Assembly: GCF_003205615.1 (NCBI RefSeq)
Contig: NZ_PYBV01000014.1
Span: 35,277-99,276, forward strand
Direction: 5' to 3'
DNA from: Micromonospora arborensis
GTDB taxonomy: Bacteria; Actinomycetota; Actinomycetes; Mycobacteriales; Micromonosporaceae
Length of the DNA: 64,000 nucleotides
The translations under genes and the position numbers were made by a program. Every line of letters begins with the position of its first letter. Positions within the stretch are counted from its first letter, which is position 1. Below, piece after piece: positions 46,044 to 54,316 of the stretch. The notes beneath the pieces are model-generated. The model saw nothing but the letters and a program-made list of their open reading frames with translations. It searched no databases and was not told where the DNA came from.

Positions 46044-46880
46044 ATGAGCGGGCACGTGACGGCGCCGGCGGCGGCGCTCGCCGACGAGCTGCCGACCTGG
46101 GTGACACTGCTGCGTGCGCCGAATCCTGGGCCGATGACCCTCGACGGCACCAACACCTGGGTGCTGCGCGCCCCGGCAGCCGAGTCCAGCGTCGTGGTCG
46201 ACCCGGGGCCGGCGGACGAGGGGCACCTGACCCGGATCGCCGAGCACGGCCCCGTCGGTCTGATCCTGATCACCCACGGTCACCCGGACCACACCGAGGG
46301 CGCGGCCCGGCTGAGTGAGCTGCTCGGTGGGGTGCACGTCCTCGCCGTCGACCCGGCACACACCATCGGTGGTGCTCCCCTGAGCGAACCGGGTGAGCAG
46401 TTCGGCGGCTTCGGCCTGGAGATCCGTATGCTGGACACTCCGGGGCACACCGCCGACTCGGTCTGCTTCCTCGTCGAGCACGGCGACGACCGGGTGGTGC
46501 TCACCGGTGACACCATCCTCGGCCGGGGCACCACCGTGGTCGCCCACCCGGACGGGCACCTCGGTGACTACCTGGCCAGCCTGGAGTTGCTGTCCGCGTA
46601 CCGGGGGATTCCGGCGCTGCCCGGGCACGGCCCGGCGCTGGCCGACTGCGCCGCGGCCGCCGACTTCTACCTCGCCCACCGCCGGGCCCGGCTCGACCAG
46701 GTCCGCGCGGCGGTCGCCGCCGGTGCCCGCACGCCCGCCGACGTGGTGGCGGTGGTCTACGCGGACGTGGACCGCTCGCTCTGGTGGGCGGCCGAATGGT
46801 CGGTCCGGGCCCAGTTGGAGTATCTGGGTGTCGGCACCGGGGAATCCGCACCCGGGGTCAGTGGGTTGGAGCACATGTGA
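46044..46880 (+). CDS. Metallo-beta-lactamase-fold hydrolase (Rv3677c type)
   Basis: MBL-fold hydrolase of 278 residues. The metal motif LITHGHPDHTEGAA (HxHxDH), LDTPGHTADSVCF, LTGDTILGRGTTV and the late LPGHGP histidine are intact. The C-terminal helical part (LAHRRARLDQVRAAVAAG, then VYADVDRSLWWAAEWSV) is like LACTB2/glyoxalase-II-like RNA or thioester hydrolases. The substrate is unknown. Its stop overlaps the next start as GTGA (46877-46880). Confidence 0.9.
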   Translation: MSGHVTAPAAALADELPTWVTLLRAPNPGPMTLDGTNTWVLRAPAAESSVVVDPGPADEGHLTRIAEHGPVGLILITHGHPDHTEGAARLSELLGGVHVLAVDPAHTIGGAPLSEPGEQFGGFGLEIRMLDTPGHTADSVCFLVEHGDDRVVLTGDTILGRGTTVVAHPDGHLGDYLASLELLSAYRGIPALPGHGPALADCAAAADFYLAHRRARLDQVRAAVAAGARTPADVVAVVYADVDRSLWWAAEWSVRAQLEYLGVGTGESAPGVSGLEHM

Positions 46881-49800
46881 CCTGCCCCGTGTGTGGAACC
46901 GTTGCCGTTCCCGGTGCGCGGTTCTGCCACAACTGCGGTGCCGCGCTGCCGGCCGCCGCCACGTTGCCGGCGGCCGAGCGCCGGGTGGTCACCGTGCTGT
47001 TCGGCGATCTCTCCGAGTTCACCTCCTGGTCGGAGGATCTTGACCCGGAACGCGTCGGCGCGGTCACCGACCGGGTGCTCGCCGCCCTCGCCGGTGCGGT
47101 GAAGACCTTCGGCGGGCACGTCGACAAGCTGACCGGTGACGGGATCATGGCGGTCTTCGGTGCGCCGGTGGCACACGAGGACGACGCCGAACGTGCCGTC
47201 CGGGCCGCCCTGTCCATGCAGCGGGCCGTCCGTCGGGTGCTCGACGACGAGCGGGGCGGCGGAGCGCCGCTCGGGCTGCGGGTCGGGCTCAACACCGGCG
47301 ACGTCATCGCGGGCATCCAGGCCGCCATCGAATACACGGTCATCGGCGACACGGTGAACACCGCCGCCCGGCTGGCCGACGCCGCCGCGGTGGGCGCGGT
47401 CTACGCCGGCGGGCGCACCGTCGCCGCCACCCGGCACGTGTCCTCCTGGCGGGCGCTGCGCCCGCTGCGGCTCAAGGGCAAGCGTGAGCCGGTCGAGGCG
47501 TACGAGCTGCTGGGTCTGCTGGACGCGCCGGGCACCCGGTCGGGGCTCGGCGACGAAGCGCCGTACGTGGGCCGGGAGACGGAGATCGGCCGGATCGCCG
47601 GCCGGCTCGCCGAGGTGATCGACCAGGGGGACCCGCGGGTGCTGCTGATGACCGCCGAGGCGGGCATCGGCAAGTCCCGGTTCGCCGCGGAGGTGGAACG
47701 CCTCGCCGCCGGGTACGACGTGGGCGCGGGCCGGTACGCGGCGCACACGGGTGCCCGGGTGCTCTCGGTGCGCTGCGCCGCGTTTGGTGAGCGGCGTCGG
47801 CTGGCGCCCCTCGCCGACCTGGTGCGGGCCGCCGTCGGCCTGCCCAGTGACGCCGCCACCGCGCTGACCCGACCGGCGGTGGAGGAGAGGTTGCGGCGGC
47901 TCGGGCAGCGGCTCGCCCGCTCCGGCGGTGAGACCCCACCGATCGCCACCGAGCAGCTGCTCGCCCTGCTCGGCTACGCCGAACTCCCGGCGCACGGTGG
48001 CACCGACACCGGCGAGTGGGGCGGGTCGGGTACCCCGCCCGCGGATGCCGAGGTGGTGCCGAACGCGGTCGCCGACCTGCTCAGTGGGCTCGCCTCAGAG
48101 GCGCCGCTGGTGATCGTGGTGGACGATCTGCACGATGCCACCGCCGAGACGATAAGTGCTCTCGGGCTGGCCCTGTCCAGGCTCACCGGGCCGGTGCTGG
48201 TGCTGCTGCTCGGCCGTCCCGAGTTGGTGCGTACCGCAGGCGCGTTGACCCGGGTCGCGGACGCCGAGGTGCACTCCCTGCCGCCGCTGCGTGGTGCCGA
48301 CGCGGCGCGGCTGCTGACGAGCTACCTCGGCGGCGGCAAGTTGCCACCGGCCGACGCCGACCGGTTGCTCGCCACCGCTCAGGGCAACCCGTTCTACCTG
48401 GCCGAGCTGGTCACCCTGCTCATCGAGCGCGGGGCGCTCACCACCGAATCGACGCGCGGTGTCCGCGCCGCGGAATCAGCGCGCGGTGTCCGCGCCACCG
48501 AATCGACGCGCGGTGTCCGCGCCACGGAATCGACGCGCGGTGTCGGCGTCGCGGAATCAGCGCGGGGTGCCGGCGCTCCGGAACCGGCGCGCGGTGCCGG
48601 CGTCGCGGAATCGGCGCGCGGTGCGGTGGAGCGGCCCGCGTCCGGCGAGCGGGAGCAGAGCGCGTCGGCCGGCTGGCGGTTGGTGCCCGGTTCGCTGGGC
48701 AGCAGGCTGCTCTCCCGGGACCTCGCCGCCGTGCTCGCCGCCCGGATCGACGCGTTGCCGCCGGACGCCCGTTCGGTGCTGCGTGATGCCGCGGTGGTCG
48801 GTGACACGGTGCCGACAGGTGCCCTGGAGGCGTTGCGTGAGCAGCGTGCCGGCCGCGATGGCCGGCCGTCGGCCGTGGTCGCCGTGGAGCTCGACCGTGC
48901 TGTCGAGGAGCTGCTGCAACGCCGGATGCTGCACCGCTCCCGTACCGGTTACTCGTTCGCGACCCCGCTGATGCGGGAGGCCGCGTACGCCGGGGTGAGC
49001 AAGGCCGAGCTGGCCGAGCGGCACGCCGCGCTGGCCCGCTGGGCGGCGCCGGCGGACGAGGCCGCGGCCGGCACCGTGGGCGGGTTCACCGAAGAGGCCC
49101 GGGACGACTTCGTGGCGACGCACGTCGAGCGGGCCGCCAGGCTCGCCGACGCGGTGAAGTTGCGTCCGGACGCGCCAGCCCGGGCGGTGGTCCCGCTCGG
49201 CGTCGCCGCGCTCGGCCGGGCCGCCCGCCGGTCGCTGTCCGCCGGTGAACCGGTGCTGGCCGTCGAGTTCGCCGAACGCGCCACCGAGTTGGCCCGCGAC
49301 GGTGTGCCCGCAGCCGATCGGGTGGTGCACGCACGGGCACTGCTCCAGGTCGGTCGCGTGGTCGACGCGTTGACGTACGCCGAGAAGATCGCCGCGAACG
49401 CGGGCGACGAGGCCACCCGGGTCAACGCCCTGCTGCTCGCGGGCCAGGCCCAGGAGACCCTGGGGGACCAGGGTCGGGCGATCATCGCCTGGCAGGAGGC
49501 GTTGCAGGTGGCCACGGCGGGTGGGCTCCCCGTGCAGCGCGCCACGGCGATGCGCCGGCTCGGCATGGCCGACTTCGTGGCCGGGCGGCTGAGTCAGGCG
49601 AGCAGCCGGTTGGCCGCCGCGTACCAGGTCAGTCTCGGTGCCAAGGATCGACGCGGGCAGGCCTGGTCGCTGCAGAACCTGGCCTGGGTGACCACCACCC
49701 GGGGTGACTTCGCCGGCACCGACGCGGTGCTCGGGCGGGCCGCCCGGCTCTTCGCCGAGCTGAAGGACCCGTACGGGCGGGCCTGGCTGCGCGGCACGAC

Positions 49801-50674
49801 GGCATTCGCCCGGCTGCTCGCCGGGCGACTGCGCGAGGCGTGCCGGATGGCGCAGGTGTTCCTGCCCTTCGGCGAGCGGGTTGGTGAGGCGTGGGCGGTA
49901 GGCACGCTGCGTGCGGTCGCGGCGTTCGCCACCGCCGAGTTGGGTGATCTGGCCGAGGCGGACCGGGAGGCCCGGAGGGCGTACCGGGAGTTCGCCGCCG
50001 CGTCCGACGACTGGGGGCGCGGGTTCGCGCTGGTGGTCCGGGCGGTGGTGGCACGCGGGCTGGGCGAGCCGGAGCACGCGGCGGACCTGCTCACCGACGC
50101 CCTGGCGTACGCGGAGCGCACCTCGCACCCGCTGCTCACCGGGATGGCCGGCACGCTGCGCGGCTTCGTCGCGATGGACATGGGTGACTGCGAGACGGCC
50201 GAGCGGGTCGCCCGCGCGGTGCTGACCACTGTGGAACCGCACAATCCGCAGGCCCCGGCCCAGGTGGCGCCCCGGGTGTTGCTGGCGACGGCACGTCTGG
50301 CCGCCGGTGACTCGGCGACCGCGGTCGGGCTGCTCGCCCCGGTGGCGACGGTCGCCGCGAACGCACCGTCGCTGCTCTTCTCCCGCCGGCAGACGATGGC
50401 CCAGTACGCGTCGGCGTTGCTCGCCCACGGTCAGCGTGAGCAGGCGTTGGACTGGGCCCGGCGGGCGGTGACCGCGCCGGCCGAGGACGTGCGCAGCCAG
50501 GTGCTCGCGGCCAGCGTGCTGGCCGAGGCGCTCGCCGCGTGCGGTGAGCCGACGGAGGCGTTGGCCTCCGCCGACGAGGCGGTCCGCCTGGCGTACGCGA
50601 CCGAGCAGCGCAGCGAACGCGACGCGGCGAATGCCCTCCGCGCCCGCCTAACCCCCCTCGCCCCACAGGGTTGA
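46877..50674 (+). CDS. Zinc ribbon-class III nucleotide cyclase-ATPase-TPR signalling protein
   Basis: A 1265-residue signalling protein. Order: C4 zinc ribbon (Cys3, 6, 17, 20); class III cyclase domain (about 37-200) with metal ligands Asp44 and Asp88, Lys84, Thr154 at the base-selecting position, and Asn161/Arg165 for the transition state, so adenylate cyclase activity is likely; an AAA/MalT-like ATPase (about 230-700) with P loop EAGIGKSRF (Lys266) and VIVVDDLHDAT; then TPR-like helices to the end. There is no C-terminal LuxR HTH. A seven-unit 9-residue repeat (524-586) interrupts the ATPase region. The GTG start is fixed by GGAG and GTGA coupling. Confidence 0.92.
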   Translation: MTCPVCGTVAVPGARFCHNCGAALPAAATLPAAERRVVTVLFGDLSEFTSWSEDLDPERVGAVTDRVLAALAGAVKTFGGHVDKLTGDGIMAVFGAPVAHEDDAERAVRAALSMQRAVRRVLDDERGGGAPLGLRVGLNTGDVIAGIQAAIEYTVIGDTVNTAARLADAAAVGAVYAGGRTVAATRHVSSWRALRPLRLKGKREPVEAYELLGLLDAPGTRSGLGDEAPYVGRETEIGRIAGRLAEVIDQGDPRVLLMTAEAGIGKSRFAAEVERLAAGYDVGAGRYAAHTGARVLSVRCAAFGERRRLAPLADLVRAAVGLPSDAATALTRPAVEERLRRLGQRLARSGGETPPIATEQLLALLGYAELPAHGGTDTGEWGGSGTPPADAEVVPNAVADLLSGLASEAPLVIVVDDLHDATAETISALGLALSRLTGPVLVLLLGRPELVRTAGALTRVADAEVHSLPPLRGADAARLLTSYLGGGKLPPADADRLLATAQGNPFYLAELVTLLIERGALTTESTRGVRAAESARGVRATESTRGVRATESTRGVGVAESARGAGAPEPARGAGVAESARGAVERPASGEREQSASAGWRLVPGSLGSRLLSRDLAAVLAARIDALPPDARSVLRDAAVVGDTVPTGALEALREQRAGRDGRPSAVVAVELDRAVEELLQRRMLHRSRTGYSFATPLMREAAYAGVSKAELAERHAALARWAAPADEAAAGTVGGFTEEARDDFVATHVERAARLADAVKLRPDAPARAVVPLGVAALGRAARRSLSAGEPVLAVEFAERATELARDGVPAADRVVHARALLQVGRVVDALTYAEKIAANAGDEATRVNALLLAGQAQETLGDQGRAIIAWQEALQVATAGGLPVQRATAMRRLGMADFVAGRLSQASSRLAAAYQVSLGAKDRRGQAWSLQNLAWVTTTRGDFAGTDAVLGRAARLFAELKDPYGRAWLRGTTAFARLLAGRLREACRMAQVFLPFGERVGEAWAVGTLRAVAAFATAELGDLAEADREARRAYREFAAASDDWGRGFALVVRAVVARGLGEPEHAADLLTDALAYAERTSHPLLTGMAGTLRGFVAMDMGDCETAERVARAVLTTVEPHNPQAPAQVAPRVLLATARLAAGDSATAVGLLAPVATVAANAPSLLFSRRQTMAQYASALLAHGQREQALDWARRAVTAPAEDVRSQVLAASVLAEALAACGEPTEALASADEAVRLAYATEQRSERDAANALRARLTPLAPQG
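48446..48634 (+). repeat. 27-bp coding tandem repeat (7 units)
   Basis: Seven 27-bp units encode ESTRGVRAA-like nonapeptides (ESARGVRAT, ESTRGVGVA, ESARGAGAP, EPARGAGVA). The frame is kept in every unit. It lies inside the ATPase part of the cyclase gene and probably forms a flexible loop of variable length. Confidence 0.9.
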
Positions 50675-50726
50675 TCAAGAGGTTTGCGTCAGGAAACCGG
50701 CCTCCGCTGACCGAAACCTCTTGATC
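50673..50726 (+). terminator. Terminator overlapping stop codon of cyclase gene
   Basis: A perfect 13-bp stem (GATCAAGAGGTTT 50673-50685 with 50714-50726), extended inside by GTCA/TGAC, begins within the stop codon (50672-50674). It is AT-rich for this genome. Confidence 0.75.
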
Positions 50727-50858
50727 GACCCGGTGCGGGTGGGGGTGGGGCGGGTTTTGGCGGTTCCGGGGATGTGGTTGTCGGGGTGAGGGGCTAGCGT
50801 GTCAGCACCGTGTGCCGGTCCACATTGGTGACCGTCGCCGTGCCTGGGGAGGCCCTTC

Positions 50859-51362
50859 ATGAAGCTGCCGCGATCCATCGCGGGCTGGACCATCGCGGTC
50901 TTCGGCGTGTTGGCGCTGGCGATGGGCGCGCTCGGGCTGCTCTGGCCGGAGGCGCAGTTGCGCATGCTCGGGCTCGAGGTGCCGGAGACGCGCACCGCTG
51001 GTGACTACACCGGCACGTTCCTGGTGGCGTCCTCGATGGCGGCGTTCAACATGGGCGTCTACTACCTCCTCGCCACGGTCACCGAGTGGCGGGCGTTCTA
51101 CCGGTTCACCGTGGTCTTCCGGCTGGTCACGTTCACCGTGTTCACCATCGCCGTGCTGGCCGACATCGCTCCCGACGGGTTCTTCGGCGTGGCGGCGTGG
51201 GAGGGGCTGGGGGCCGTGGCCACCGCCGTTGGCCTGCGCCTGGACGCCCGCCGGGTCGCGCCGGCCGGCGGGGTCGGCACGCCTGCGGGTCCCGAGTCGG
51301 CAGTGACCGTCGAGGGGGGTACCGGCGCGGCCGGTGCCGCTCCGGCGGACGCGGCGCGCTGA
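50859..51362 (+). CDS. Four-helix integral membrane protein
   Basis: A 167-residue protein with about four hydrophobic segments (GWTIAVFGVLALAMGALGLLW; TFLVASSMAAFNMGVYYLL; FTVVFRLVTFTVFTIAVLA; WEGLGAVATAVGLRL) and an Ala/Gly/Pro-rich cytoplasmic tail. GGGGAGG precedes the ATG by about seven bases. Function unknown. It lies 30 bases upstream of the kinase gene on the same strand, but the kinase appears to have its own promoter. Confidence 0.8.
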   Translation: MKLPRSIAGWTIAVFGVLALAMGALGLLWPEAQLRMLGLEVPETRTAGDYTGTFLVASSMAAFNMGVYYLLATVTEWRAFYRFTVVFRLVTFTVFTIAVLADIAPDGFFGVAAWEGLGAVATAVGLRLDARRVAPAGGVGTPAGPESAVTVEGGTGAAGAAPADAAR

Positions 51363-51380
51363 GCCGCTGGCCGGGTTGGG

Positions 51381-51386
51381 TATTTT
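51381..51386 (+). promoter_or_regulatory. -10 box for leaderless kinase gene
   Basis: TATTTT, very AT-rich for this genome, lies six bases before the GTG start of the kinase gene. No Shine-Dalgarno is present. Confidence 0.55.
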
Positions 51387-51392
51387 CGAGCG

Positions 51393-52889
51393 GTGACCGA
51401 CACCCCGACCGGCGGCCCGCCGGTGCCGATTGTGCCTGGTCTGACTGATTTGCGGGTCTTTGCCCGGGGTGGGTACGCGACCGTCTACCAGGCCACCCAG
51501 ATCTCCGTGGGTCGTGAGGTCGCCGTCAAGGTGGAGAACCGGACGCTGGACAGCGAGCGGGATCAGGCCCGCTTCCTCCGCGAGGCGCGGGCCGCCGGCC
51601 GGATGTCGTCGCACCCACACGTGGTGGACCTCTTCGACGTCGGAGTCACCGTCGACCAGCACCCATACCTGATCATGGAACTCTGCGACGGCTCGTACGC
51701 CGAACGGATGCGGACCTCGCCGCTGGACCCGGTGGAGGCCCGTGACCTCGGCATCAAGATCGCCGACGCGCTGGCCCACTCGCACGCGGCCGGGGTGCTG
51801 CACCGGGACGTGAAACCGGCCAACATCCTCTACTCGGGCTTCAACTCGGCCGTGCTCGCCGACTTCGGCCTGGCCGTGCTCGCCGAGCACCGGGACGCGT
51901 CGGTCACCCTGGAGGTGCTCACCCCGGCGTACGCGCCGCCGGAAATGTTCAGCCACAGCCCACCGTCGCCGGCCGTCGACGTGTACGCGCTCTGCGCCAC
52001 CCTCTACGCGGTGATGCACGGTCGGCCGCCACGCTGGCAGTCCGAGCGCAACCCCAGCCTGGTCACCGTGTTGGAGATGTTCAACCAGCCGCTTCCGGGC
52101 CTGCCCGGCGTACCGGACGAACTGATCGACGTACTGCGCGCCGGCATGGCCAACGACCCGGCCGAGCGTCCCTCCGCCGTCGAACTGCACGACCTGCTCG
52201 CCAGCCTGCCGCTCGGCCCACCGGCGGCGCCGGTCAGCGGCGCCCCGGTCAGCGGAGGCGCGACCCGCCCCGGCCCGTACGCGGTCAGTCAGCCGCTGCC
52301 CCGGCCGCCCATCGAGGACACCCAGCAGGTGATCCCCGGTGGCCGACGTTGGCGGCGCTGGTTCTTCGGTGGTGCCGGGGTGCTGGCACTCGCCGCCTCC
52401 GCCACCGCCGGTGCCTGGGTCGCCGACCGGGCGCCACCGCCCTCCCCGAACCCGTCGGCCACCCAGATCGCCGCACCGGCGACCGGGCCGCTGCCCGGCT
52501 GCGTGACCGGCACCGGCCCGCCCACCGCCCTGCCCGAGGGCGCCCGGTGCCTGCCCGAGCTGGAATGCTTCGGCCCGGTGCGGATCCGCGGCAGCCGCGC
52601 CGAGGCGACCCGACTGTCCTGCGCCGACCGGCACACCTGGGAGACGTACGCCGAGGGCATCCTGCCGGTGTCGCTGGTCGGCGCCGACTACGACGAGGTA
52701 ATCGCCGCCCAGCCGGTGCGGCAGGTCTGCAGTGTGAGGACGTTCCGGCTGACCACCGGGATCGCCGAGCCGAGCGGCTGGCACCTGGAGGTGCTCCCGC
52801 CGGTCGACGGCAACATCGACCGGGTCTACCGGTGTCTGGCCGGTCGGGGCGTGGACGCGCTCGCCGCGCCCACTCTCACCGGCCGCTGA
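51393..52889 (+). CDS. Transmembrane serine/threonine protein kinase
   Basis: Hanks-type kinase of 498 residues. The Gly loop is FARGGYATVYQA (RGGYATV, a weak GxGxxG), with Lys46 in VAVKVE, the catalytic loop HRDVKPAN (137-144), DFG (157-159) and the APPE motif (181-184). After a Pro-rich juxtamembrane stretch comes one membrane helix (about 323-344). The extracellular domain (345-498) has several cysteines and the pattern CADRHTWETYAEGILP, which resembles septum-formation-type domains. No PASTA domain is present. A GlnH-like lipoprotein and a GlnX-like membrane protein follow downstream. Confidence 0.94.
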   Translation: MTDTPTGGPPVPIVPGLTDLRVFARGGYATVYQATQISVGREVAVKVENRTLDSERDQARFLREARAAGRMSSHPHVVDLFDVGVTVDQHPYLIMELCDGSYAERMRTSPLDPVEARDLGIKIADALAHSHAAGVLHRDVKPANILYSGFNSAVLADFGLAVLAEHRDASVTLEVLTPAYAPPEMFSHSPPSPAVDVYALCATLYAVMHGRPPRWQSERNPSLVTVLEMFNQPLPGLPGVPDELIDVLRAGMANDPAERPSAVELHDLLASLPLGPPAAPVSGAPVSGGATRPGPYAVSQPLPRPPIEDTQQVIPGGRRWRRWFFGGAGVLALAASATAGAWVADRAPPPSPNPSATQIAAPATGPLPGCVTGTGPPTALPEGARCLPELECFGPVRIRGSRAEATRLSCADRHTWETYAEGILPVSLVGADYDEVIAAQPVRQVCSVRTFRLTTGIAEPSGWHLEVLPPVDGNIDRVYRCLAGRGVDALAAPTLTGR

Positions 52890-53238
52890 ACCCGTTCGAC
52901 CCGCGCCGCCGGTCACGCACCGCACGCAACGCGTCCCGACTGTCCAGGGCGTCCAGGGTGTCCGCGTCGATCCCGTACGGCATCAGCTCGGCCGGCCCTC
53001 CGGTCGCCGACCGGTCCACCGGCTCCGGATCGTCGACCTGCCGGGCGGCCGAGGCGGCGACCCCGGCGACCATGATCAGCAGGACGCAGAGCAGCGCGAG
53101 GATCACGCCGAGAAGGTCTTGTCGGCGCCAGAGGACCAGCATGACCAGCGGCGCGAGGGCTCCCAACGCCGCGATCACCGCCACGGTCCGCGCATCGGGC
53201 CTGGGCAATCGACTCACCTGTCCAGCATGTCGTGACAT
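52876..53238 (-). CDS. Two-helix membrane protein, hypothetical
   Basis: A 120-residue protein with two hydrophobic segments (TVAVIAALGALAPLVMLVLW and LLGVILALLCVLLIMVAGVAAS) and a polar C-terminal tail (DADTLDALDSRDALRAVRDRR). Its last 14 bases overlap the end of the kinase gene on the other strand. Function unknown. It lies inside the kinase/GlnH-like cluster but is oppositely oriented. Confidence 0.7.
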   Translation of the reverse strand: MSRHAGQVSRLPRPDARTVAVIAALGALAPLVMLVLWRRQDLLGVILALLCVLLIMVAGVAASAARQVDDPEPVDRSATGGPAELMPYGIDADTLDALDSRDALRAVRDRRRGSNGFSGR

Positions 53239-53374
53239 CGGCGGCTGTCAACCGCAAAGCGGACCGCCACGCCGATCGACCGGGCCGTCCGACGTGCCCG
53301 GTTGGCGTCACCTCGGAATGGACCGCACTCGCTACTCTCGGTGTTCCGCAGGCTGCTCCGTCAGCGAGGTGCCC

Positions 53375-54316
53375 ATGAACGCACACAGTTCCCGGTCCCG
53401 GCTCCGCTCGGTCGCGACGACGCTGGCGGTCGCCCTCGCCCTCACCCTGGCCGCCGCCGCCGGCTGTGACAGCCGGAAGGAACCGGACCTGCCTTCGGTA
53501 CAGGAGGTGCTCCGCGAGTCGCACATCTACGGCCAGACGAAGCTGCGCATCGGTGTCGCCACCAACGAGCCGCTGATGGGCGAGCTCCGCAACGGGCAGC
53601 ACGCCGGCTTCGACGTCGAGATCGGCCGGTACATCGCCGCCTCCCTCGGCTACGAGGGGGACCAGCGGTTGGAGTTCGTCTCCGTGGCCACCGAGGACCG
53701 GATCCCGGCGCTGCAGGGCGGCACTGTCGACCTGGTGGTGTCCAGCTTCTCGATGACCGAGGAGCGCAAGAAGCTGGTCAGCTTCGCCGGGCCGTACTTC
53801 GTCACCACGCAGGAAGTGCTGGTGTCGAGCCGGCTCAAGGACAAGATCCGCACCATTGAGGACCTGCGCGACCCGGCCTACCGGGTCTGCACGAGCGGCG
53901 GCTCCACCACCGAGGCCGAGCTGGAGAAGCGCCAGGTCAAGACGTTCGTGGTGAAGGACGTCGGCGATTGCGTCGATGGCATCCGCAAGGGCCGGTACGA
54001 CGCGGTCAGCTCGGACGAGTCGATCCTCGCCGGTTTCCTGGCCAGCTTCCCCAAGGAGTTCGAGTTCGTGGACATGCCGTTCGGCACCAGCGAGTTGCTG
54101 GGCATCGGTGTGCCGATCGGTGATCCCGCACTGCGCGACCTGGTCGCGTTCTTCCTGCAGAAGAGCTACGAGCAGGGTCGGGACGGGCAGGCGAGCCCCT
54201 GGCAGACGGCGTACAACCGGACGTTGGGTCCATGGCTGAAGGCCGAGAAGCGCCAGCCGCAGCCGCTGGAGGTGCCGAAGCTCGTCGACTTCGACGACAA
54301 GGCTCCCCGGCGGTGA
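53375..54316 (+). CDS. GlnH-like amino acid-binding lipoprotein
   Basis: Family-3 solute-binding protein of 313 residues, anchored by a lipobox (LAAAAGC, Cys31). KLRIGVATNEPLMGELRNGQ, GFDVEIGRYIAASLGYEG, the Arg/Asp-bearing DLVVSSFSMTEERKKLVSFAGPYFVTTQE and VCTSGGSTTEAELEK are typical of glutamate/aspartate binders. No permease or ATPase gene is near. The ATG at 53375 (GAGGT upstream) was chosen because the signal peptide starts there; the frame is open far upstream. It is coupled by GTGA (54313-54316) to a membrane protein, as in GlnH-GlnX pairs that signal to PknG in mycobacteria. Confidence 0.9.
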   Translation: MNAHSSRSRLRSVATTLAVALALTLAAAAGCDSRKEPDLPSVQEVLRESHIYGQTKLRIGVATNEPLMGELRNGQHAGFDVEIGRYIAASLGYEGDQRLEFVSVATEDRIPALQGGTVDLVVSSFSMTEERKKLVSFAGPYFVTTQEVLVSSRLKDKIRTIEDLRDPAYRVCTSGGSTTEAELEKRQVKTFVVKDVGDCVDGIRKGRYDAVSSDESILAGFLASFPKEFEFVDMPFGTSELLGIGVPIGDPALRDLVAFFLQKSYEQGRDGQASPWQTAYNRTLGPWLKAEKRQPQPLEVPKLVDFDDKAPRR

